Shown piece after piece: positions 1 to 7,068 of a stretch of 11,147 bases of DNA (positions are counted from its first letter, which is position 1; every line of letters begins with the position of its first letter). A program made the position numbers and the translations under genes. The notes beneath the pieces were generated by a model. It was given only the letters and a program-made list of their open reading frames with translations, searched no databases and had not been told where the DNA came from. Source of the stretch: an uncultured Bacteroidales bacterium (GTDB lineage Bacteria; Bacteroidota; Bacteroidia; Bacteroidales; UBA932); assembly GCA_902461985.1 (NCBI GenBank), contig CABQAB010000037.1, forward strand, positions 1 to 11,147, in the 5' to 3' direction.

Positions 1-1319
1 GGTATCTGCCGGCATACCGCGAACAGGAATGGGGCCGAGCCACATCATCCGCTGCGCTTGCCCTGAAAGCACGCCTGCTGGTATATGCGGCCTCCGATCT
101 CTGGAACGGAGGATTTCCGGACCGCAACTGGAAAAACACCAACTATGAAACTCCTGGCTATGGCTACGAACTTGTAAGCCACAGTTATGACAGGAGCAAA
201 TGGGAACGTGCGCTCGAAGCCTGCAATCAGGCCATAGAGCATGCGACGAATGTCGGCGGTCACCGGCTCATGCAGGTCAGCGACATCCGAAGCGGCCGCC
301 CGACACAGGTGCCTAAATACTATATTCCTGACAATACCAGTGACGATTTCGAGGAACATGTTCGTCTGATGGGCTTTCTTCTGCACACCACCCCTGCCGA
401 GGGCAATATGGAGTACATCTGGGGTACACGTCATAACTGGCTTGACGCAAGATATTCCCTGCCTCTGCGCATCATCCAGCAGAACAACTCATGGGTATCC
501 GGCTACAGCCTGATGGCGCCGACTCTATACTCCATGGAGCACTTCTACACAAGCCGCGGCAAACTTCCGGAGAAAGACAGAGACTTTCCGGAAAAATCCG
601 AATGGCTGACATCGGCCGGAGTCTCCGGACGTCCCGACATCACCAAGCTGTGCGTCGACCGCGAACCGCGATTCTATGCATGGATGGCTTTCGACGGCGG
701 GGAATACCTTCCCAAAATTCAGAACGGAAAATCCATGACCCTCAACATGAGGTCCTCTTCCGCCCAGGGATGGACAACAGGAGCGAACCGCAACTGTTCT
801 GTCACAGGCTTCCTGTCCAAGAAGTTCGTGAACCCTGACATTGTCTACACCAACACCGGAGGCGGCCCGACAAACTATGTGAAGCCGTTTATCCGTCTTG
901 CAGAACTTTATCTTCTGCGTGCCGAATGCTATGCGGCCCTGGATGATGAGGAAAATGCGGTAAAGGACCTCAATGTGGTCAGATCACGCGCCGGAGTGCC
1001 AGATCTGACGGAAGCGATGGTGGAGGAGTCAGGAATGACAATTACCGACTGGGTCCGCAACGAACGCTTCGTCGAGCTGTGGGCAGAGGGAATGCGCTAC
1101 TGGGATTTGCGCCGCTGGAAAATCGCGCCTAAGCAGATGAAAGCCGGAGCGCGCGAAGGCCTGAACGTGATGTCGAAATATGACCCGACATTCGAGGAGT
1201 TCAATGTCCGCACCAAAGTGGACCAGCCGTTTACATGGAACGACAGGATGTATCTCTATCCTGTGTACATCGACGAGGTATACAGCAATCCGCAGATGGT
1301 GCAGGCTCCGGGTTATTGA
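1..1319 (+). CDS. SusD/RagB-family nutrient-binding outer membrane lipoprotein (5' end missing)
   Basis: SusD-like proteins are surface lipoproteins that cap a SusC TonB-dependent transporter and bind glycans. The frame is open from base 3 to the TGA at 1317-1319, so the start and signal peptide lie off the left edge; the ATG at 270 is internal. Visible family marks, in order, are an early helical stretch (RATSSAALALKARLLVYAAS then LWN), the TPR-type segment IRLAELYLLRAECY (about 890-930), the block ERFVELWAEGMRYWDLRRWK (about 1060-1120), and a C-terminal MYLYPVY...NPQMVQAPGY tail. About 438 residues are present, so roughly the last three quarters of a usual 500-650 residue protein. The next gene follows after 21 bp, and the usual SusC partner would be upstream, outside the window. 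The ligand cannot be deduced from sequence. Family assignment is very secure. Confidence 0.95.
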   Translation, partial: YLPAYREQEWGRATSSAALALKARLLVYAASDLWNGGFPDRNWKNTNYETPGYGYELVSHSYDRSKWERALEACNQAIEHATNVGGHRLMQVSDIRSGRPTQVPKYYIPDNTSDDFEEHVRLMGFLLHTTPAEGNMEYIWGTRHNWLDARYSLPLRIIQQNNSWVSGYSLMAPTLYSMEHFYTSRGKLPEKDRDFPEKSEWLTSAGVSGRPDITKLCVDREPRFYAWMAFDGGEYLPKIQNGKSMTLNMRSSSAQGWTTGANRNCSVTGFLSKKFVNPDIVYTNTGGGPTNYVKPFIRLAELYLLRAECYAALDDEENAVKDLNVVRSRAGVPDLTEAMVEESGMTITDWVRNERFVELWAEGMRYWDLRRWKIAPKQMKAGAREGLNVMSKYDPTFEEFNVRTKVDQPFTWNDRMYLYPVYIDEVYSNPQMVQAPGY

Positions 1320-1340
1320 TGAATTGTGGAATCCGAAAAA

Positions 1341-2912
1341 ATGACAAAAATGAAAACAGCATACAGATATCTGTTCGGAGCAGCGGGCCTTCTGGCTCTC
1401 AGCGCATGTGCCGCCACAATGGACTATTCTGACCTTATACCTGAAGAATACAGGAAAATAGTCTATTTCAAGAACAGCGGCTGGGTCGATCTGGAGCTTT
1501 TCGCACGCTCTGAATACGAACATACACTTACTATAGTGAAGGCAGGCGGAGACCCTTCACTCGAAGCTGACTGCCAGATAGAAATAATCCAGCAGCAGGA
1601 ACTTACGGAAACATATGGAGAAGCGGACAACCGCAACTACCGCGTATTGCCTGCCGGCACATACCGGATGCCCGAGCGCAAGTTCAGGATACCTGCGGGA
1701 GAGTTCTACACATCCTCAAAGGTGACGATAGACCCGGCTGAAATCCTGAAACTGCAGGAAATGCAGCCGGATGCGGAATTCGTACTTCCGCTGCGTCTTC
1801 TGAGCGACACCGACTCGGTCAACGTGAACAGTAACACTATGCTTTTCCGCGTCAGTGATATTTCTACTCCTGTGTTGAAATTCTGTACCGAACGCCTTTC
1901 CACATTCGTGGACGAAAACCGCGTTGTCAGTCTGTCCGTGGGATTTGACGGAGTTTCAAAGAATTTCTGGGATTTCACCTGCCATGTGCGTCAGTCTGAA
2001 AATGCCGAACGTCTTGTCAGTGACTTCAGCGCAGTGGAGGGAGTTGATTACACGCTGCTTCCAATAGAGAACTGGTATCTTTCCAAAGACGGTGAACTTG
2101 AATTTTCCACCGATGACGAAGTTGCATACAAGTCCATGACGCTCAGCATATATAAGGAAGGTCTTGCAGATAACGTGAATTATGTGCTTCCTTTGGAAAT
2201 TGATTGTCAGAATGACGAGTTTGACCTTTCGGACAAGCCGCTTTTTGTCACTGTTTCAAGCGGAGAACTTGCTGATGAGCAGAAGATTGCACTCAGGGAG
2301 GACATGCTCTACAGTCCGTTTACCGAGGACCGTCCGGAAAACAAGCCTGAAGTCAACAAACTTGCCAATATGCTTGACGGCGATCCAGCGACATTGTGGC
2401 ACACAAGTTATGGCTGGGACAAAGGACTGCGTCTTGACTGGAGGACGGAAGAAGGGACAGGCCCGCAGGAAGGATATTACTTCGACATCACCCTTGACAA
2501 TCCTCTCTCCGCATTCAAATTCTCATATATGACCCGACAGGCCAAATCAACTACGGGAGCAGGTATCCCTTGTGCCGTCCGCATTTATACCAGGGCAGAC
2601 GAAAACGCGCAATGGGAACTGGTTACAGGAGGAGAAATCACTTGCGACGACAGGGATATTCCTGAATACGCCAATACCGACAACCACTCGCTCCCTTACG
2701 CCTGCGAAGCCACATTCGAATCTCCAGTTTTTGCTCCGGAGAAGCAGTGCAAACAGATCCGTATGCTCGTAACCCGCTCTTTCTATGCAGGAAACGGAGC
2801 AGCATGGGACCAGCCGACCGGTTATTTGCGTCCGGGTTCGATATACGAGGACAGCCAGACAGTAAGACCGATTCTCGTCGCTTTGGCTGAATTCTCATTG
2901 TGGGGAAAGTAA
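1341..2912 (+). CDS. SusE-position surface lipoprotein: tandem DUF1735-like domains plus C-terminal F5/8 type C (discoidin) domain
   Basis: Probable surface glycan-binding lipoprotein of 523 residues. I chose the ATG at 1341 because it leads directly into a lipoprotein signal (basic N-terminus, LFGAAGLLALSAC, lipidated Cys23). A GTG at 1326 extends the frame by five residues, and an ATG at 1350 is also possible. After the signal, residues about 37-165 and 175-300 look like two DUF1735-type beta-sandwich modules (YRVLPAGTY and FVLPLRLLS in the first; YTLLPIENWYLS and YVLPLEIDC in the second). Residues about 330-523 resemble an F5/8 type C domain: LANMLDGDPATLW at 341-353, then FDITL, IPCAVRIYTRADENAQW, IRMLVTRS and a final LAEFSLWGK. 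The last part is related to the C-termini of the lipoproteins at 2965 and 5151. Its position directly after SusD matches that of SusE-like binding proteins. Ligand unknown. Confidence 0.88.
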   Translation: MTKMKTAYRYLFGAAGLLALSACAATMDYSDLIPEEYRKIVYFKNSGWVDLELFARSEYEHTLTIVKAGGDPSLEADCQIEIIQQQELTETYGEADNRNYRVLPAGTYRMPERKFRIPAGEFYTSSKVTIDPAEILKLQEMQPDAEFVLPLRLLSDTDSVNVNSNTMLFRVSDISTPVLKFCTERLSTFVDENRVVSLSVGFDGVSKNFWDFTCHVRQSENAERLVSDFSAVEGVDYTLLPIENWYLSKDGELEFSTDDEVAYKSMTLSIYKEGLADNVNYVLPLEIDCQNDEFDLSDKPLFVTVSSGELADEQKIALREDMLYSPFTEDRPENKPEVNKLANMLDGDPATLWHTSYGWDKGLRLDWRTEEGTGPQEGYYFDITLDNPLSAFKFSYMTRQAKSTTGAGIPCAVRIYTRADENAQWELVTGGEITCDDRDIPEYANTDNHSLPYACEATFESPVFAPEKQCKQIRMLVTRSFYAGNGAAWDQPTGYLRPGSIYEDSQTVRPILVALAEFSLWGK

Positions 2913-2964
2913 AAAGCCGTCTGACCGACATCGGACACTGAGTAATATTTTATAAACCAGAATT

Positions 2965-4950
2965 ATGAACAGCAATTATTTGAAGAGTCTCACTGCCATA
3001 TCGGCATGTGTAGCAACGATATGTTCATGCGAAACGGAACAACCGCAGTCTGAGCCTACGGTGCCCGCTACAGTTTCCATCACCGCTGACGCTGCCGCAA
3101 CAACACTCACACGCTACAACGGGACTGCGACATTCACCTTGTCCAAGGACGATGCAGGCGCGTCGCAGGCTGCGTCTGTAAAAGTCAATGTGGATGAAAG
3201 CTACAGTCCGTCGGCAGGGGAAGTCCTCCTGCCCGGGGCTGACATCTGCTACTCTATTGACATTGATGAATTCCTATTCACCCAAAAGGAAAACAATCCC
3301 AAAACCGGCACGGTGACTTTTTATGTGGAACGCATCAGACAGCTGGCTTCAGACAATCCGTCTGCAGACTTTTTCGTGCTTCCTCTTGTCCTGACGGCTA
3401 ACGATGAGAAAACTCTCGTTGACGAAGAAAATTCGTCTGTAGTCCTCAGAGTAACCTACAACAAGCCTCTCCCGACTCTTGCCATTACGACTGATGTTAC
3501 AGACGGGATTGTGCTCAGCAAAGGAAATCTCGCCATGCCTTTCAAAGTTGCTTACGCACAGGATTCAGAAAACTCTGACCTGCCTGCTTCTGCAGGTATA
3601 GAGGCTGTTACAGAATTTTCCGGAATGGAACTGCTTCCTGCTGACACCTATTCTGTCGAGCCGCTTGAAGTCGCGCTCAACGGCACTGATATACAGGAAG
3701 TTTCGGGTGTCGTCACCTTCGATTTTGATAAAATTTACGCGCTTTGGAGTGGGCATGAGCTTGCTTTGGGATTAAAACTGACTGCTGACAATGCCCTTAT
3801 TGCATCAGATGCAGAGACTGTTGTCTATACCATCTCCGGCATATCTGAACTTGAAGCTCTCTCATTCAGTCTTGAAAGGATGACGCTGTATGCTAACGAA
3901 AACTACACCGCAACACTTGCTCCGGACGCCAGATTTGTTTCAGGCAACACTTATTCTTATCGTATTTCCGTCACTGAGAACGGAGAAGCAATAGAAGGAC
4001 TGGCTCCGGTAACATTTGACAAAGCTGTCAGCAAATTCATCATCAACAGCTACCTCACGGAAGAACTTGCAAAAGCTGCAAATATCGCAGCCGGACAGAA
4101 ACTATGGTTTGTTTCAGAGGCAATGGATGCAAACGGTACAAAGGATACCAAAAGCTATGAATTTACCTATGAGCCGCGTGATCTCAAGATTGCCCTTACG
4201 GCAGAAATGATTGCAAATCCGCTTGAGTTTAACAGTGGCAAGGACGGAGACAGCGATATGGGATCCGTTGCATATCTGATTGACGGCAACAAAATGACCA
4301 AATGGCAGCCGGCAAACACTTATAAGGACATGTCAGCTGAGGAGCGTAAATCGAAATACGGATGGGATGGAACAAGTCCTGTATGTTACCCTTATTACAC
4401 AAAACTCAGCAGCGAATGGTTCTCCAAATACTCAGGAGCGGAAAAGTACGATTTCACTGCCGGTCCGAATGCCGGTGTCTGGATTGACTTCACCTTACCT
4501 GAAGGAATATCATCATTCCAATTCGGCTACCAGACCAATCCTAACTGGTGGAACGGTTTCCCTTGTGGAATCCGCATATATGCAAAAGCGGCGGAAAACG
4601 ATGAATGGCAACAGTTCGGCCCAGCCTACGCAGTGCCGTCTCAAGCAGATGGAGGCAGGATTACTTCTGCACGTAATTCAGATTACACAAATGCAGTGAA
4701 GACCTTGCCGGCACCTGTCAGTGGCAACAGTTCCACATATGCCAAGACCTGGACTTCTGATACAATTACGATAGAGGGGAATTCCGTACGTTATATCCGT
4801 ATGCTGATTACAGAGACTATAGATGGAGGCAATCAGGCAAAAGCGGAGCAACCGGGATGGTACAATCTTAAAGAACATAAGCCTGACGGTATATGGAGGA
4901 CCAGTGGATATGGCACTTGTCTCAGTGAAGTCTGGCTTTACGGAGAATAA
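2965..4950 (+). CDS. Surface lipoprotein with DUF1735-like modules and C-terminal discoidin-like domain
   Basis: Predicted 661-residue lipoprotein, probably a surface glycan-binding protein. The start at 2965 gives a signal ending ATICSC, with lipidated Cys22 followed by the acidic CETEQPQSE stretch, in keeping with surface-exported Bacteroidota lipoproteins. Residues about 33-168 and 172-290 look like two DUF1735-type beta-sandwich modules (each ending in FVLPLVLT or LGLKLTAD type strands). Residues 296-410 form another beta-rich module (ENYTATLAPDARFVSGNTYSY), and about 412-661 form an F5/8 type C-like domain with AYLIDGNKMTKW at 436-447, GVWIDFTLP, GFPCGIRIYAKAAENDEW, YIRMLITET and a terminal LSEVWLYGE. 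Residues 296-661 are clearly homologous to residues 277-633 of the protein starting at 5151. The gene follows its neighbour by 52 bp and precedes a small ORF by 18 bp. The precise ligand cannot be inferred. Confidence 0.87.
   Translation: MNSNYLKSLTAISACVATICSCETEQPQSEPTVPATVSITADAAATTLTRYNGTATFTLSKDDAGASQAASVKVNVDESYSPSAGEVLLPGADICYSIDIDEFLFTQKENNPKTGTVTFYVERIRQLASDNPSADFFVLPLVLTANDEKTLVDEENSSVVLRVTYNKPLPTLAITTDVTDGIVLSKGNLAMPFKVAYAQDSENSDLPASAGIEAVTEFSGMELLPADTYSVEPLEVALNGTDIQEVSGVVTFDFDKIYALWSGHELALGLKLTADNALIASDAETVVYTISGISELEALSFSLERMTLYANENYTATLAPDARFVSGNTYSYRISVTENGEAIEGLAPVTFDKAVSKFIINSYLTEELAKAANIAAGQKLWFVSEAMDANGTKDTKSYEFTYEPRDLKIALTAEMIANPLEFNSGKDGDSDMGSVAYLIDGNKMTKWQPANTYKDMSAEERKSKYGWDGTSPVCYPYYTKLSSEWFSKYSGAEKYDFTAGPNAGVWIDFTLPEGISSFQFGYQTNPNWWNGFPCGIRIYAKAAENDEWQQFGPAYAVPSQADGGRITSARNSDYTNAVKTLPAPVSGNSSTYAKTWTSDTITIEGNSVRYIRMLITETIDGGNQAKAEQPGWYNLKEHKPDGIWRTSGYGTCLSEVWLYGE
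3850..4947 (+). repeat. Diverged coding repeat, copy 1 (shared C-terminal module)
   Basis: Codes for residues 296-661 of the first large lipoprotein and is the counterpart of 5979-7049. The two peptides align almost end to end with few gaps, about half of the residues looking identical by eye. Short DNA identities also remain, for example 15 identical bases at 4462-4476 and 6579-6593. This points to duplication and divergence rather than a recent exact copy. Confidence 0.75.
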
Positions 4951-4968
4951 CACTTTAAATACAACAAT

Positions 4969-5130
4969 ATGAAAACAAATGACACTATCAATCGCCATCA
5001 GATGGGTTATCGTCCGCCAATGCTCGATATCGTACCGGTTTTTCCCGAGAAATTGTTATGCGGCAGTATTGTAGAAGGCAGTAACAACACCATCAAATAT
5101 GCCACAATTGACAACTGGGATGAAATTTAA
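4969..5130 (+). CDS. Small hypothetical protein (53 aa) between two lipoprotein genes
   Basis: This short frame fills most of the 200 bp gap between the lipoprotein genes ending at 4950 and beginning at 5151. It begins ATG AAA ACA 18 bp after the previous stop, in an AT-rich leader typical of Bacteroidota starts, and ends with TAA 20 bp before the next start. The peptide starts MKTNDTINRHQMGYRPP, continues LDIVPVFPEKLLCGSIVEG and ends YATIDNWDEI. It has no hydrophobic signal or membrane segment, so it is probably cytoplasmic if made. The layout (basic start, a Pro-containing hydrophobic stretch, a Glu-x-Leu-Leu-Cys-Gly-Ser element, then a polar tail with Asn-Trp) resembles short uncharacterised peptides I recall in Bacteroidales, often near fimbrillin-type genes. 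That resemblance is from memory and untested. ATGs at 5002 and 5020 are alternative starts. Function unknown. Confidence 0.6.
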   Translation: MKTNDTINRHQMGYRPPMLDIVPVFPEKLLCGSIVEGSNNTIKYATIDNWDEI

Positions 5131-5138
5131 TCAAAAAC

Positions 5139-5143
5139 GGAGG
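5139..5143 (+). promoter_or_regulatory. Shine-Dalgarno-like ribosome binding site
   Basis: GGAGG lies seven bases before the ATG at 5151. It is the clearest Shine-Dalgarno match in the window, whereas the other genes have AT-rich leaders as is usual in Bacteroidota. It supports 5151 as the start of the fimbrillin-headed lipoprotein. Confidence 0.5.
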
Positions 5144-5150
5144 ACAAATC

Positions 5151-7052
5151 ATGAAAAATTTCTTGGTATACATTGCTATTCCGGCTCTTGCACTCGTTTC
5201 CTGCGTCAAGGAAAACCATGCATTGCCTGACGAAGGATCTGAAACGTTCATTGTCGAATTCGTGGCTCCGACCCCTGAGACAAAGACAATTTTCGGCACG
5301 GCAGAAGGCAATAATGTTCCGACACTTTGGGAAAACGGAGATGAAATGGCAGTTATCTGCAATATGGCTGACGGCGTGGCTACCACTGTCACTGCCGTAG
5401 ACGGCGGTAAATCTGCCGATTTTACCGCAGAGTTTGCCAAGATAGACGCTGCCGAATCTTACACTTTCTATGCAGTCTATCCGTATGTCTATGAACCTTA
5501 TACCGGAGGAAAGGCAAAACTTGTGATTCCGTCAGAACAGACCCCTCTTGAGAACAACGTTGCCAAAGGCGCCATGGGGCTTGTTGCCAAATCTGAAGCC
5601 CTGTCAGACAAACCGACGGGACCTGTAACGTTGACATTCAGTCACGCAACGGCCTATGGCTGTATCACCAGGCTTGGCGGAGTTCCGGAAACTGCCGGCA
5701 TTCAGTCCATTACCATCACTTCCGACCACGACATCGCCGGTACTTTCCTTACAGACTGTTCCGGTTCCGCCCTTGAAGCAGCAACCGCCGGCAAGTCACT
5801 GACCCTCACGACCAACGCCCGCGAGAATATCTGGTTCTCATGTGCTCCGTTTGAAGGTGGCAAACTTTCATTCGAGATTCTTACCGATGCCGGTACCTGG
5901 TTTGTTGAAAAAGATTTGACAGGGAAGAAATTTGAAGCAGGCAAAATCGCAAAATTCGCTATTACAGGATTTCAAAAACTTGAGCCTCTTTCTTTCATCA
6001 TTGAAAAAATGGAGCATTACAAAAACTACACGGCTACACTCGCCGCGGACGCCGAGTTCGTGCCAGGGAACACTTATTCTTATTATATTTCAGCCTCTGA
6101 AGGCGGGGCTGTGATTAGCGGTCTTACTCCTAAAGTATTTGACAGCGCTGTTGAGCCGTTCATTTTGAACGACTACCTTACCGATGATATTGCCAAGAAA
6201 GCAAATATTGCGAAAGGAGATAAACTCTGGTTCGTTTCCAAACTTGTCAATGAAGAAGGTATCGAAGTTACCGAGAGTTATGAGTTCACCTATGCTTTGG
6301 ATCATCAGATTGACTTGACTGCCGATATGATTTCCAATCCGTTCGAATGCGATGTAAGGTCAGACGGAACTGCGACACTTGGTGCCATTACAAATCTGAT
6401 TGATGATAATCCTAATACTCAGTGGAGTCCGAAAAACACCGGCATATCAATGTGGGGTGCTGATCGTAAGAAACTCGGATGGAAAGACGGAGAGTTTGTA
6501 TTGTATCCGTATTATACGAAAATGGCAGTTTCGGATTTAAGTAAACATGAGGGTGCCAGTGATTATGACTATACATCCGGTCCGAATGCCGGTCTTTGGA
6601 TTGATTTCACCCTGCCTGTGGAAATATCTTCATTGAAATTCGGCTACCAAAACAAAAATAACTGGTGGTCCGGTTTCCCTTGCGGAATACGCATCTACGC
6701 CAAAGCATCGGAAAGCGATGAATGGGAACAGGTGGGTCCTGCATATGCTGTAAAATACGATAATTTCGCAGATCCGCGTAATCTTGATTTTGACAAAGCT
6801 GATACGGTGAAGGACTTACCGAAAGGCTATCAGAATAATAAATCAACGTATGGTCTAGAATATACTTCAAAGGAAATAAGCATCAGTGGCGCGGCACGTT
6901 ATGTCCGTTTGCTGATTACCGAGACTCAGCATGCAAGTAACAACACAAAGTTGGGACAGCCAGGAACATATTCATGGCCGACGAACGGTGCATGGACGAC
7001 TGATGCGAATCTGACGACATGCCTCAGCGGAGTATGGCTTTGCGGAGAATAA
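5151..7052 (+). CDS. Lipoprotein with fimbrillin-like N-terminal domain fused to a discoidin-like glycan-binding C-terminus
   Basis: Predicted 633-residue lipoprotein: signal MKNFLVYIAIPALALVSC with lipidated Cys18. Residues about 30-275 resemble the fimbrillin-like (Mfa-like) domain of Bacteroidales, shown by ETKTIFG followed by PTLWENGDEMAVI, the YTFYAVYPY strand, VTLTFSHATAYGCI and a later AKFAITGF. In that family the pattern is a Thr-Lys-Thr motif, a Trp-x-x-Gly-Asp turn and a polar Phe-x-His-x-x-Ala strand. Residues 277-633 are homologous to residues 296-661 of the protein from 2965: a beta-rich module (NYTATLAADAEFVPGNTYSY) and an F5/8 type C-like domain (NLIDDNPNTQW at 415-425, GLWIDFTLP, GFPCGIRIYAKASESDEW, YVRLLITET, LSGVWLCGE). 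Its place between binding lipoproteins and glycosidases suggests a glycan-binding surface protein rather than a pilus subunit, but that is inference. GH97 starts 16 bp downstream. Confidence 0.87.
   Translation: MKNFLVYIAIPALALVSCVKENHALPDEGSETFIVEFVAPTPETKTIFGTAEGNNVPTLWENGDEMAVICNMADGVATTVTAVDGGKSADFTAEFAKIDAAESYTFYAVYPYVYEPYTGGKAKLVIPSEQTPLENNVAKGAMGLVAKSEALSDKPTGPVTLTFSHATAYGCITRLGGVPETAGIQSITITSDHDIAGTFLTDCSGSALEAATAGKSLTLTTNARENIWFSCAPFEGGKLSFEILTDAGTWFVEKDLTGKKFEAGKIAKFAITGFQKLEPLSFIIEKMEHYKNYTATLAADAEFVPGNTYSYYISASEGGAVISGLTPKVFDSAVEPFILNDYLTDDIAKKANIAKGDKLWFVSKLVNEEGIEVTESYEFTYALDHQIDLTADMISNPFECDVRSDGTATLGAITNLIDDNPNTQWSPKNTGISMWGADRKKLGWKDGEFVLYPYYTKMAVSDLSKHEGASDYDYTSGPNAGLWIDFTLPVEISSLKFGYQNKNNWWSGFPCGIRIYAKASESDEWEQVGPAYAVKYDNFADPRNLDFDKADTVKDLPKGYQNNKSTYGLEYTSKEISISGAARYVRLLITETQHASNNTKLGQPGTYSWPTNGAWTTDANLTTCLSGVWLCGE
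5979..7049 (+). repeat. Diverged coding repeat, copy 2 (shared C-terminal module)
   Basis: Codes for residues 277-633 of the fimbrillin-headed lipoprotein and matches 3850-4947. Homology begins at the LExLSF block, directly after the fimbrillin-like domain, so the boundary coincides with a domain boundary. The main differences are an altered linker around 6430-6480 and a shorter C-terminal loop before the final strand. Confidence 0.75.
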
Positions 7053-7068
7053 TTTACAATCAACATAC

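Noticed and set aside
270..1319. SusD-like gene starting at the internal ATG at 270
   Set aside because: The frame stays open to the left edge and encodes typical SusD sequence (RATSSAALALKARLLVYAAS) upstream of that ATG.
1326..1340. GTG start for the lipoprotein ending at 2912
   Set aside because: It adds five residues before the basic N-terminus of the signal peptide; the ATG at 1341 gives a more usual lipoprotein start.
1029..1523. Antisense open frame spanning the SusD end and the start of the next gene
   Set aside because: The product is Cys/His/Phe-rich without family signatures, and both sense genes are well supported.
2913..2964. Possible terminator or promoter in the 52 bp gap (CCGACATCGG and TAATATTTTATAAA)
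   Set aside because: The inverted repeat has only four pairs with a two-base loop, and the AT stretch lacks a convincing Bacteroidota -33/-7 pair; the gap is ordinary for an operon.
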